28,629 bases of DNA from an uncultured Rickettsiales bacterium (lineage in GTDB: Bacteria > Pseudomonadota > Alphaproteobacteria > Rickettsiales > UBA1997): positions 1 to 28,629 of the forward strand of contig CATOJU010000001.1 in the NCBI GenBank assembly GCA_951800555.1, read 5' to 3'. The translations under genes and the position numbers were made by a program. The notes under the pieces were generated by a model. That model was not told where the DNA came from, searched no databases, and saw only the letters and a program-made list of their open reading frames with translations. This document shows positions 16,412 through 24,731 of this stretch, piece by piece (position 1 is the first letter of the stretch; each line of letters starts with the position of its first letter).

Positions 16412-16810
16412 CTAAAATGGAGACTTTTCAAACTCATCCTCATCTATTTTTATCTTGTTTAGTTGCTCTTCTGTTTCTGCTTCATTTATTTGCTTGATTA
16501 AATAATCATAGATATATACATTACTACTATGGAACTTTTTAAATTCTTCTTTTTCTTCTTCTGTACCAAAGATAGCTATATTATTTTGTTTATACTGTGG
16601 ATAGTTATTATAGAAATAATTTTCTACATTTATCTTTAAACTATTTAACTTTTCTTTTTTTATATCATCTAGATTAAGTTTTTGTTTAATACCTTTTAAT
16701 TCATTATCAGATTTAACAATAATCAAATTGTTCTTATTACAATAGCTGGCAAACTTTGCTTATTGTAATTGAGTATATGGTTTTTTTAAAATATTTTTGT
16801 TTTCTGTCAT
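16412..16810 (-). pseudogene. Tail fibre assembly-like protein, interrupted by TAA
   Basis: Translation should begin at ATG 16808-16810, which has an AAAGGT Shine-Dalgarno and reads MTENKNILKKPYTQLQ before a TAA at 16760-16762. The same frame then stays open for 116 codons to 16412 (AKFASYCNKNN...). A possible TTG restart at 16724-16726 gives 104 residues, but this lacks support. The C-terminal half (EEEKEEFKKFHSSN, then YLIKQINEAETEEQL) resembles the C-termini of phage tail fibre assembly chaperones, and its place right after the fibre gene agrees. The stop falls within an inverted repeat (TTACAATAAGC facing GCTATTGTAA, 16737-16768). Either the gene is dead or the stop is read through; I favour decay. 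Confidence 0.55.
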
Positions 16811-16820
16811 TTTATACCTT

Positions 16821-18167
16821 TTATTTATTTAATAAATTCAGAATCAGTATAACCTTTGCAATCCACATAAATTGTCCCGAATTTTGTCCCTGACCTCTGA
16901 ATCTTAACTGCATACTTATACTAGATTTTGTTTTGGTTTGATAACATATATCAATTACACCAGCAGAAGAATTTAACATGCTCGGAGTAGCAATTAGTGT
17001 GTAAGTTGTATCTTTAAATGGAATTAAGAAGGTAATATTATTAACATTACTAGTCCCACCTTGCTCTACCCAACCATCACTATATTTTCTATACCAATTA
17101 CCATTACCATCTATAAAAGTATCTTCAATATAAATTCTATTAGATAAATTATTTATATCATTAACTATATTATCAATATCTACTTCAACATCTGTTTTAG
17201 TTGTTGTTCCTACTACAATATAAACTAAATACTTAATACCTCTTGGAACTACCTAGTTTGATTTTCCATAAATAGAATTTGAAGAACTTGCATTACTAGT
17301 TGTTCCAATACCTCTTGTATCACCATAATCAGCACCTGCAAAAATATTATCTAAACTATGTGTTTTATCATAAGTACCTTGTAAATTAGCAGTATGATAA
17401 TGGTCTGGAAGTCCTATTTCATTACTAACTCCATTATTATTTATATCTGTTGTTGTTTCTATCCATCCATTTATAGTAAGTAATCTAACATATTCATTTT
17501 TAACAAATACATATTTTCCACAGTTACCATACAATGATATAGAATTATTATATTCTTCTTCAGTGCAAAAAATATTATCTCTTATGGTTTCATTATCATA
17601 TAACTTTTCCATAAAGCTATAAAAATCTTTATATATACCATTATAAACAATTTTACTTCCATCAGCCAAATGTAAATTAGCATCAGTTAAAGGTACTGTA
17701 CTTGTTATTAAAGTACCAGCAGGTGCACCACTTCCTCCAAATTGTAATATTCTCCAATTATTGCCATCAGTATCATTTATTGGGTTGTTTCCTTTATTAT
17801 TATCTGTATATGAATAATATAAATTAGGTTCATTTTTACTATTAATAACCATACAAATATTGCCTTTAAAATATGTTGTGTTTTCACTCCATTCTGCAAT
17901 ACCTTTTTGTAATAAATAAGCTAAATTATAACTATTTACATAAGAAACAGCATTAAAATCTTCCATTAGTGGAGAATTTCCATTTAAAACAGCACTACTC
18001 CAGCCATTATTCCAATTTATACCATTATTATTTATTCCCTGTATTATATTAGGGTCATTAGAAAACTCCATTGTTCCTGTTTGTGCTTTGCTTCCAAAAA
18101 CTGCGACATTATTATTAATATTTTCACTAGAAAATATTAATTGTTCTTTTCTTTCTAAATCTGTCAT
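16821..18167 (-). pseudogene. Tail fibre/collar protein, interrupted by in-frame TAG
   Basis: The first 304 residues (17253-18167) form a collar-type tail fibre: an N-terminal baseplate-attachment region, a carbohydrate-binding-like segment (93-140, with YSYTDNNKGNNP), and a collar fold with APAGTLI and a late NSIYGKSN. An in-frame TAG at 17253-17255 follows. The same frame continues for 143 codons to 16821 (VVPRGIKYLVYIVVG, then DGWVEQGGTSN and MQLRFRGQG), which is the expected C-terminal continuation after a YGKS motif. Near the 3' end another frame reads GYTDSEFIK and stops at 16825, which looks like the original ending, so a one-base shift near 16855 is likely as well. The product would mediate host binding. 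The start is ATG 18165-18167, two bases after the DUF2612 stop. Confidence 0.72.
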
Positions 18168-18169
18168 TT

Positions 18170-18799
18170 TTATATAATATTATTGTTATTTAAAAAAGTT
18201 GCTTTTATTAAGTTATTATTAGTACTAAATCCAACAATAAAATCTTGAGGTTCAATATTATTTTTTCTAAAACCAAATATTTTATCTGTTGTTATTCTAA
18301 CAATATAATTAACATATACCCCAGCAGGAGCTGGTAATATATCCCTATTTTTCAATATAATTTTAATTATATTGTCTTGTTCGCTTTCTCCGAAAATAAT
18401 ATAACTTATTGTCATATCTGTATTATTTACAAATACTAACTTATTATTTAGAAAGTTATATATACCATCAGAAATTGATTTTATACTATTTACTGAATAA
18501 TTATTTATACCTTTTAATTTTATTAATGTTCTATAAGTTTCATCATCAAGTTTATTAGGTGCTGGGGTATTTTCAAACTCAATACCTTCGTAAATTCTAC
18601 TTATTCCCACTATAGCTCCTATTATATCAAGCTGGGTACCTATAGCTGTATTTATATTAAAATTATCAGTAAAATTATTAATAATATTATTATATAACAA
18701 AACATTATTTAAAATTAATGTTTTTATAGTTGCTTTTGCTTTAGGTTTGTTCCAATATTGCTTAATTAATAAATCTGTATAATATTTTATTAAATCCAT
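18170..18799 (-). CDS. DUF2612 baseplate protein
   Basis: A 209-residue protein with IGTQLDIIGAIVGISR at about 53-68, the recognisable core of DUF2612 phage proteins. These lie between baseplate J and the tail fibre genes and are thought to play the part of the P2 gpI-type wedge protein. Further matches are an N-terminal helix (DLIKYYTDLLIKQYW) and a late PAPAGVYVNYIV. It abuts the baseplate J-like gene by one base and the fibre gene by two, typical of a translationally coupled tail operon. The sequence is Asn-rich like its neighbours. Confidence 0.75.
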   Translation of the reverse strand: MDLIKYYTDLLIKQYWNKPKAKATIKTLILNNVLLYNNIINNFTDNFNINTAIGTQLDIIGAIVGISRIYEGIEFENTPAPNKLDDETYRTLIKLKGINNYSVNSIKSISDGIYNFLNNKLVFVNNTDMTISYIIFGESEQDNIIKIILKNRDILPAPAGVYVNYIVRITTDKIFGFRKNNIEPQDFIVGFSTNNNLIKATFLNNNNII

Positions 18800-18800
18800 T

Positions 18801-20279
18801 TTAATTTTGTGTAATTGTTATATTTGCTTTTTCAAGTTGAAATATGTAATTGTAATTTGTATTTTGTACTATATCTTGCCAAGTAGTACCATCTAAACTT
18901 AATTTTATATCAGTATAAATTAAATCGTTTTGTATCCCTCTTAAAATACAACCCACTTGATTTATATCAACAGTCGTGTATAATGTAAGACTTAAAGAAT
19001 TTATTAATTGTTCTTTTAAAAAATCTAAATCAACAACAGTATCAGATTTCTTTTTAGTTATATTAAATTTAATATATAAATCTTCATACGAAGGTCTGTC
19101 CCATTTAATCTCTGTTGCTACCCCTTGTTTTGTGTAAACTGTATAAGATGTCTCTCCTCTCATACCACAACCTGCATTTATAGTTGAATATATAGCTTTT
19201 GCAATATCTTCATTACTTCCACCTTCAACTATTAACCAAACAGAATGAGCTGGTGTTCCTGCTGTACTTGTTATATTTGTATTGTTATTTTCACCAGTTG
19301 CTATAATAACACCTTTAACATTTAATAAAGCTGATATAATATTATCAAAAGCACCAGTTCCACCATTTCCATTTGTATTTAAAAATCTGTTTCTTAATGA
19401 TAAATCGCTTTCTTCATCAGTTCCTTCTGTTGCAACTTGTGTATTATTTATAACACTAACAACCCCAACTTGTGGAGTATTTATATTTGTTATTGTTTCT
19501 AACCCAACTTGCAAAACTCCAATGTCTTTTGCTCTAAATTGTACTGTTTTCGTTCCACTTTCTGTAAATTCTACACTATTTATTAAATAAAATTCATTAC
19601 CAGCATTATCACTAACAGTAAAAACATCGCTTGCTTCTAGTTCATTATAATTATCATCTAGACCTTTTAAAATTAATGGTGTATTTACTTGTATTTCTAT
19701 AGGAACAATGGTATAACTTCCACCATTTCTTACAATACTATGATATGTTGCTATATTATCAAGTGCTTGTCCTACTGCTAAATTAGGGTTCAAACTATTA
19801 TATAAATTTATAATAGTTTCATTTATATCTGTTTGATTTTGTGAAAAAATATTAATTAATTGACTATCGGGTGTATTACTATTTAAATTTATATCTTCTC
19901 CATATATTTCTTTAAATTTATTTTCATAATATTCTATTATTTCATTTATATTAAAATTATTGTTATAAATAGTATTTAAAACAATATTAATATTAATTTT
20001 TCTTTCTGGAGTTATAGAATAATTTATATCTTTAATCTCAATTACTCCATCAATATTTAAAATTAAACTCACTAATTGATTAATTAATTTTTTATCACTA
20101 CTAAAACTTCCTAGAATATTATACCAATCAATACCTCTATCTAAATCATAAAAGCAATTATTTTTCCAACATTTAATATTAGTTAAAATGTCAAGTTCCA
20201 TTGCTTTCTGATTAATAGCATAATCTTGCTTTCCATTTCCAAAAGTCCAATCCCAATTTTCGTCTAAATTTCTAATCAT
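18801..20279 (-). CDS. Fused baseplate protein: gp46-like/DUF2634 plus baseplate J
   Basis: I start at ATG 20277-20279 (MIRNLDENWDWTFGNGKQDY), which overlaps the upstream gene's TGA as ATGA. This gives 492 residues. The first hundred or so (FDW-type start, then CFYDLDRGIDWYNILG) match the small gp46-like/DUF2634 wedge proteins, usually a separate gene of about 120 residues. From about residue 105 (YYENKFKEIYGEDINLN, then NPNLAVGQALDNIA and GSYT) it is baseplate J, with a late TYTVYTKQG and a C-terminal YTDIKLSLDG. J forms the baseplate wedges that trigger sheath contraction. The fusion lacks only the short J start, so it may come from a small deletion and may still fold. Confidence 0.78.
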   Translation of the reverse strand: MIRNLDENWDWTFGNGKQDYAINQKAMELDILTNIKCWKNNCFYDLDRGIDWYNILGSFSSDKKLINQLVSLILNIDGVIEIKDINYSITPERKININIVLNTIYNNNFNINEIIEYYENKFKEIYGEDINLNSNTPDSQLINIFSQNQTDINETIINLYNSLNPNLAVGQALDNIATYHSIVRNGGSYTIVPIEIQVNTPLILKGLDDNYNELEASDVFTVSDNAGNEFYLINSVEFTESGTKTVQFRAKDIGVLQVGLETITNINTPQVGVVSVINNTQVATEGTDEESDLSLRNRFLNTNGNGGTGAFDNIISALLNVKGVIIATGENNNTNITSTAGTPAHSVWLIVEGGSNEDIAKAIYSTINAGCGMRGETSYTVYTKQGVATEIKWDRPSYEDLYIKFNITKKKSDTVVDLDFLKEQLINSLSLTLYTTVDINQVGCILRGIQNDLIYTDIKLSLDGTTWQDIVQNTNYNYIFQLEKANITITQN

Positions 20280-20830
20280 AATAATATATTCATTGTTTTT
20301 ATAGGTTCCCAATGTTCTTTGCAACAAGCAACATATTTGTTATAAATACCTTCAATATAATCTGTTGCTCTTTTATCTCTTATTAATTTTGTTCTAGTTG
20401 ATGGTTTGCCGCAGATTTCACATTTGCCTTTAATATGTATTTTTTTATCTGCTATATTTTTAAATTCTTCAAATTGCTTAAATTTTCTATTATCTGCCAT
20501 TCTATCTAAACAAGCAATATAAATTTGTTTTTTTTGTTTTTTTAACTCTAAACAATCTTTTTTTAATTGTTCTATTTTTTTTATATTTACAAGATTTAAT
20601 TCATCAAAAATAATTATATCTGCATTACTTTTTAATTTATCTTTATATATTTTAGTTTTTATTGTTTGTGTGTATTTTCTACTTTTTAAAAATCCATTAT
20701 CTCTTGTATTCTCTTCTGGTTCAAATAAATCTATTGTTTTATTTGCTTCTTTTAAATTATTATATAAATCAATTAAATAAGCAGATTTTCCTGATTTCAT
20801 TGCCCCATATATTAAAGTTATATTTTCCAT
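20276..20830 (-). CDS. Thymidine kinase-like P-loop protein
   Basis: A 184-residue protein with Walker A GAMKSGKS at 9-16, a Walker B-like IIIFDE ending at D76-E77, and CLDR at 107-110, at the place of the type II thymidine kinase G-L/C-D-x loop. A C-terminal zinc-ribbon-like set follows: C137, C140, C169/C170, H173 (CEICGKPST and ACCKEHW). Together these indicate the TK1/Tdk fold, which phosphorylates thymidine to dTMP. Lys replaces the Asn usual in GxMxSGKS, and the lasso region differs, so specificity is open. It is odd to find it inside the tail operon, between the spike remnant and the baseplate gene, with overlapping or adjoining ends on both sides. Confidence 0.68.
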   Translation of the reverse strand: MENITLIYGAMKSGKSAYLIDLYNNLKEANKTIDLFEPEENTRDNGFLKSRKYTQTIKTKIYKDKLKSNADIIIFDELNLVNIKKIEQLKKDCLELKKQKKQIYIACLDRMADNRKFKQFEEFKNIADKKIHIKGKCEICGKPSTRTKLIRDKRATDYIEGIYNKYVACCKEHWEPIKTMNILL

Positions 20831-20831
20831 T

Positions 20832-21263
20832 TTAATTAATTTCTGTTATTAATCCATTAGTAATTGTCAGTGTTTTTCCACTTGCTCCTTGTCCTGTATC
20901 AACAAAAGTACCAGAAATACCAGCTTGTCCTCCTGTACTATATGTTGATGCTTCAATATTTCCTAAAATATTTATATTTTCTGATATATCAAGATTACCA
21001 TTTATTTTTGAATTATAATTTAAACAAATAGCAGTATTATCATATTGAATAGCATTAACTAAACTATTTAGTCCACAAATAACTATTCCATCACTTAAAT
21101 CGTGTTTTCTATCACTATAAGGTAATTGAGCTTCGCCTGTTTCAAAATAAACATTTAAATCATAATCATTAAATAAAAATCCATTACTAAAATCTTTTAA
21201 TCCTTTATCTTCTACTTTAAAGCCAAGTAAAGCACACATTCTAGTAATTATTTGTTCTCCCAT
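20832..21263 (-). CDS. Hybrid: tape-measure start joined to baseplate spike end
   Basis: A 143-residue protein. The first 28 or so residues (MGEQIITRMCALLGFKVED, then KGLKDF) read like the start of a tail tape-measure protein, which is expected exactly here, after the tail-assembly chaperone. From about residue 29 it is the later part of a Gp138-type membrane-puncturing spike (LPYSDRKHDLSDGIVICGL), with a beta-rich C-terminus ending in KTLTITNGLITEI. I infer that a deletion removed most of the tape measure, the hub genes and the spike start, fusing the two ends in frame. A tail without a tape measure should not assemble normally. Confidence in the spike half is higher than in the tape-measure half. 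Confidence 0.6.
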   Translation of the reverse strand: MGEQIITRMCALLGFKVEDKGLKDFSNGFLFNDYDLNVYFETGEAQLPYSDRKHDLSDGIVICGLNSLVNAIQYDNTAICLNYNSKINGNLDISENINILGNIEASTYSTGGQAGISGTFVDTGQGASGKTLTITNGLITEIN

Positions 21264-21264
21264 T

Positions 21265-21851
21265 CTACTTCCTAATTTTATTATATTCTTCAGCTTCTAA
21301 TTGATTTAAAAAAATAATGTAGTTATAAAAATCTAATACTTCATTAATAGGTGTATTCATAACTTCGGCATAACTACCGAAATTATTTTTTATAACTACA
21401 AACACAAATAAATTTAAAGGGTCGTCTATAGTATAGTTTTTATAATTATCTTGATTGTTGCAAGTACAATTTTTTATTTTGTACTTGCTTTTATTGTAAA
21501 AAAAACCCTCAAATTCTCCAACATTATATTATAGAATATTTTAAAAAAATATTTTCTATTATCTATATCATCAAATAAATTTTTTGTAATTCTTTCATTA
21601 TTAAAAATACAATTATTAGATAATTTAAAAAATATGTTTTCAAGTTCTTCATCACCTATACAATCACAGATTAAACCTAAAAGCCCAGAAAAATCTTGTA
21701 AATCAAAACCATCTTTTAAAGAGTTTTCATTTAATTCAAAACCTTTTAAATTATTTTTTGTTTTTCTACTAATAAATCTTATTAAAGTTAATACATCACC
21801 AGTACTTCCATAATTAAACTTTAATATTTTATCATCAATTTTTATTTCCAT
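21265..21851 (-). CDS. Tail assembly chaperone, with -1 frameshift extension
   Basis: The zero-frame product is 125 residues (21474-21851), acidic and helical, placed between the tube gene and the tape-measure start, the standard position of the tail assembly chaperone. Near its end the message carries eight U residues (21498-21505 on the other strand), read as Val-Phe-Phe. Slipping back one base there enters a frame that stays open for 77 codons to a TAG at 21265-21267, two bases before the next start codon. The fused product would be 195 residues. Short and frameshifted products from one gene are the well-known lambda gpG/gpGT arrangement. The extension has coherent sequence (IDDPLNLFVFVVI, then LNQLEAEEYNK), which supports use of the shift. 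Confidence 0.72.
21498..21505 (-). promoter_or_regulatory. -1 ribosomal frameshift site (U8)
   Basis: An unbroken run of eight T on the coding strand, following GGG, gives a perfect T-TTT-TTT slippery heptamer at the point where the two chaperone frames overlap. No strong downstream stem is evident in the first 40 bases beyond an inverted repeat GTAC(TTG)/CAAGTAC near 21459-21489, which could serve as the stimulator. Confidence 0.6.
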
Positions 21852-21862
21852 AATTAACCTTT

Positions 21863-22318
21863 TTAGTTAATAGAAACATCACAATTACTAAAAGATAAAT
21901 TCCAAACACTAACAATTGCCTCAACATTTCCGACAGTACTTTCAACAGTGCCAGCATTTCTTACCACAACACCACCAGATAAATCAAATACTTTTTTAGT
22001 CAAATTACCTTTTCCGTCCCCTGTTCTTTTTGTAAAAGTTCCAGTTATTAAAGAAAAACTTGTCGGGTCGTTGCTATATTGAGATAATTTATTTATAAGA
22101 TATTTGTCTGTGTCTCCATTTAAAATAACCCTTAAAGTAATATTTGCAATTTTACCCTGTTCGTTTTTAGTAAATAGAGAATTGCCATTTTTGCCTCTTG
22201 TAATAATTGCCACATCGTTTGGAAATTCAAGAGTTATACAATCGTTGTCTGCTCCATCAAGTATTAATTCACCATCAAGAATTAAACTATCATTACCTGC
22301 TAAACTTTCTATTGCCAT
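21863..22318 (-). CDS. Tail tube protein
   Basis: A 151-residue protein rich in beta-strand pattern, following the sheath gene directly, as tail tube genes do in contractile phages. Segments such as ITRGKNGNSLFTKNEQGK and ITLRVILNGDTDKYL, then FSLITGTFTKR and GGVVVRNAGTVES, fit the DUF3277-type tube proteins. It would form the inner tube inside the sheath. It ends 11 bases before the chaperone start. The match is by pattern and place; no catalytic residues apply. Confidence 0.7.
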   Translation of the reverse strand: MAIESLAGNDSLILDGELILDGADNDCITLEFPNDVAIITRGKNGNSLFTKNEQGKIANITLRVILNGDTDKYLINKLSQYSNDPTSFSLITGTFTKRTGDGKGNLTKKVFDLSGGVVVRNAGTVESTVGNVEAIVSVWNLSFSNCDVSIN

Positions 22319-22327
22319 TTATTCCCC

Positions 22328-23815
22328 CTAATTATTTACATTAATAATAATATTTGAGCTATTAATTGCTCCAGCTAATTTTACAGCAATTTGACATAAA
22401 GGTGCTTTTCTGGCCTCTCTATCAGCTTGAGATTGTTGAGCTATAGGAGAAAAATAAATATAATAACCAAAATTAGATATATTATCTAAAAACAACTCTT
22501 GATTACCAAAAGTATAAGGTAAAGTCCAGCTACCAGCTCCTATTAATCCATTATTTACACCTTGATTTAAAACTTTTGCATAAGTATTGTAAAGCATACT
22601 TACACCTTGCTCTGTTTGTGCTATTTTAGTCGGTACATTTCTTAAAGCAGAAAAACCATTTTCTTCAAGTTGTAATTTTAACCATATCAAACCTACAACA
22701 GTATCAAACCATTCATTTTTACCAGAGCAGAAAACAGCCCCAACACCACCAACAGAAACGTAAACATCACAACCTAATTCTTGAGCTTGTAATAATTCAG
22801 TTTCTCCAATAGTATTATCTGGCAATACACCAGTTAATTCTTTTGCATGTAAATTTTTAACTGTGTTGCTTCCTTGATAATTTACAGCCATATAAGAACT
22901 TGTATAAGCTCCAGCATAAACTAATGAGTCAGTTTCTCCATTATAATATAAACATCTACAATGTGTTAAAGCTGATTGTTGTATTTTATAAAATACATTA
23001 GCTGTTTCTGCTTTTAAGTAATTTTCACCACCTTTTGCCACAACTAAAACAGAATTTAAAGATTGAATAAGATTTGCACCTGCTTCAATTTCTTCATCCG
23101 AAATATCCCAAGTTGCTAAACAACAACCATAATAAGAAATCTTTTGGGTTCTTAAAATTATGTCTTGTAATCTTTCTTCACCTGTGTATTCAACTTTTCC
23201 TATTACTTCAACAGCATTAGAGGTATTTAATAGATTTACATCACTTAAACTTGTTCCCTCTGTTCCAGCACTTAAAACAATTTTACTATCCACACCTGTT
23301 GTTTTGCTTGTAAAAATAATATTGTTGTTTTCATCAGCAGAAATTACAACATCACTTATTTGAGCTTGTAATATATCTACAACATCCGAAAGACTTTTTA
23401 CAGTACTAAAGTCTAAACCATTATAACTTTTTGCTTCTGCCCCATCTACAGCAATATTTAAACTACCATCAGTTATATTTTTAAAGTTTTCGTAAATAAT
23501 TGATTTGCAAGTTGTATATCCAGCAGTTGCCGGTTCTGTTATATTTGCTAAAGCAGGAAATACCATAACATAACCATCACCAGCTAAAATATTCGGCGAT
23601 TGACTAAAGATTGAATTAACAACTTTAAAAGTCTTACTATCAATACCAAAATCATTGCCACAAGCTTCAGATGCTTTATAAACAACATAATTATTTATAG
23701 GAACATTAGCAGGTTCTTTTGTAAAAACACCTATAACACAAACATTTCTTGCTGTTATACTTGTCGGTGCTGTTGATAAACTTACATTTATGTAATTATT
23801 AATATTTATTGCCAT
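22328..23815 (-). CDS. Contractile tail sheath (DUF3383)
   Basis: A 495-residue protein of the DUF3383 sheath type. The N-terminal ISLSTAPTS-like start (NVSLSTAPTSITARNV), the conserved LATWDIS and the C-terminal QSQADREARKAP are characteristic. It polymerises around the tail tube and contracts on infection. An inserted domain at about 98-200 (TAGY..., then VDGAEAKSYNGLDFS, TSKTTGVDSKI) closely parallels one in the decoration protein at 27051-27881. It lies upstream of the tube gene with 9 bases between. The frame is intact. Confidence 0.85.
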   Translation of the reverse strand: MAININNYINVSLSTAPTSITARNVCVIGVFTKEPANVPINNYVVYKASEACGNDFGIDSKTFKVVNSIFSQSPNILAGDGYVMVFPALANITEPATAGYTTCKSIIYENFKNITDGSLNIAVDGAEAKSYNGLDFSTVKSLSDVVDILQAQISDVVISADENNNIIFTSKTTGVDSKIVLSAGTEGTSLSDVNLLNTSNAVEVIGKVEYTGEERLQDIILRTQKISYYGCCLATWDISDEEIEAGANLIQSLNSVLVVAKGGENYLKAETANVFYKIQQSALTHCRCLYYNGETDSLVYAGAYTSSYMAVNYQGSNTVKNLHAKELTGVLPDNTIGETELLQAQELGCDVYVSVGGVGAVFCSGKNEWFDTVVGLIWLKLQLEENGFSALRNVPTKIAQTEQGVSMLYNTYAKVLNQGVNNGLIGAGSWTLPYTFGNQELFLDNISNFGYYIYFSPIAQQSQADREARKAPLCQIAVKLAGAINSSNIIINVNN

Positions 23816-23821
23816 AATTAT

Positions 23822-24337
23822 TTAATTATTAGTTATTAAAAAAATATCATTATAATCATTGTAATAAGAAGTAATAACTTCTTTTTTGCTTTGATATATT
23901 AAATTAAAGTCTAAAACAAACCTATTTAATATTTTTGTCCCATCTTTTTCGTCATTTTGATTAAAATTAAGTGGTAAAGTTCCTATACTAAAACCATATT
24001 GAGCTTGCAAGTTTTTTGCTTTATCACTATTTAAAGCCATTAATATTTCATCTTTTCTATTGGTTGCTTCCATATCATAAGAAAAAATATTTATTGTTAT
24101 TTCAGCAATATTATTTACAAAAAAACATTCTTTAAAAGCTCCATTTTCTTCTTTATATTCTTTGCAATTAGCAACTGGTTTTACATTACTACAACCCACC
24201 ACAACACAAAGCTTTTTATCATTAGGTATTATCCATTTCTGATTAAAAATATAAATATGTTTGTTGTCTAAATCCATAAAGTCTTGTATCAAACTACATA
24301 TTAATTTTAAGTAATCTTCAATATTCATTTTCTCCAT
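23822..24337 (-). CDS. Tail terminator-like protein
   Basis: A 171-residue protein between the neck proteins and the sheath, the usual position of the tail terminator/completion protein. It has an N-terminal helical part (DYLKLICSLIQDF), strands (CVVVGCSNVKPV) and a middle section with EITINIFSYDMEATNRKDEIL, then a late ILNRFVLDFNL, resembling the phage LIC_12616-type neck/terminator proteins. It overlaps the preceding gene by 20 bases; a second ATG at 24326-24328 is an alternative start. Function is inferred from order and general resemblance. Confidence 0.55.
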   Translation of the reverse strand: MEKMNIEDYLKLICSLIQDFMDLDNKHIYIFNQKWIIPNDKKLCVVVGCSNVKPVANCKEYKEENGAFKECFFVNNIAEITINIFSYDMEATNRKDEILMALNSDKAKNLQAQYGFSIGTLPLNFNQNDEKDGTKILNRFVLDFNLIYQSKKEVITSYYNDYNDIFLITNN

Positions 24338-24731
24338 CGTCTTCTTTGTCTTTTAAATCTTCATAATCTTCTATCATATTATACCTATAATACCCATAAT
24401 AGGTATCTTCGTTCTGTGTTCCCATTATTCTAAATTGCTTTTCTCCCACAATTACAACATCATCATTATTGAAATGATAAGTAGTTATTAATTTGTACCA
24501 TTTCCAATTTCTTTCACCTTCTGGCCTTAATTCTAATTCTTGAGTACTTAAATTTTGCACCATTCCCCTTATATTAATGGGTGTTCTTGTTTCTACAAGT
24601 TTAAAATCAATTAATTCTTTTTTTATCAAAATAACAGTATAGGGACTACTCCAACTTTCCACAATATCGGCAACATTAATTAAATTACTTGTGCCTGCTC
24701 CTGTTATTTTATTACTATTAAATTTTATCAT
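24318..24731 (-). CDS. Head-tail joining/neck protein
   Basis: A 137-residue protein in the neck gene block. ETRTPINIRGMVQNL and ELRPEGERNWKWYKLITT resemble small beta-barrel phage neck proteins (stopper/collar type), with a variable acidic tail. It starts by overlapping the stop of the HK97-gp10-like gene (ATGA-type overlap, 24728-24731), pointing to coupled translation. I do not recognise a named family with certainty. Confidence 0.5.
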   Translation of the reverse strand: MIKFNSNKITGAGTSNLINVADIVESWSSPYTVILIKKELIDFKLVETRTPINIRGMVQNLSTQELELRPEGERNWKWYKLITTYHFNNDDVVIVGEKQFRIMGTQNEDTYYGYYRYNMIEDYEDLKDKEDDGENEY

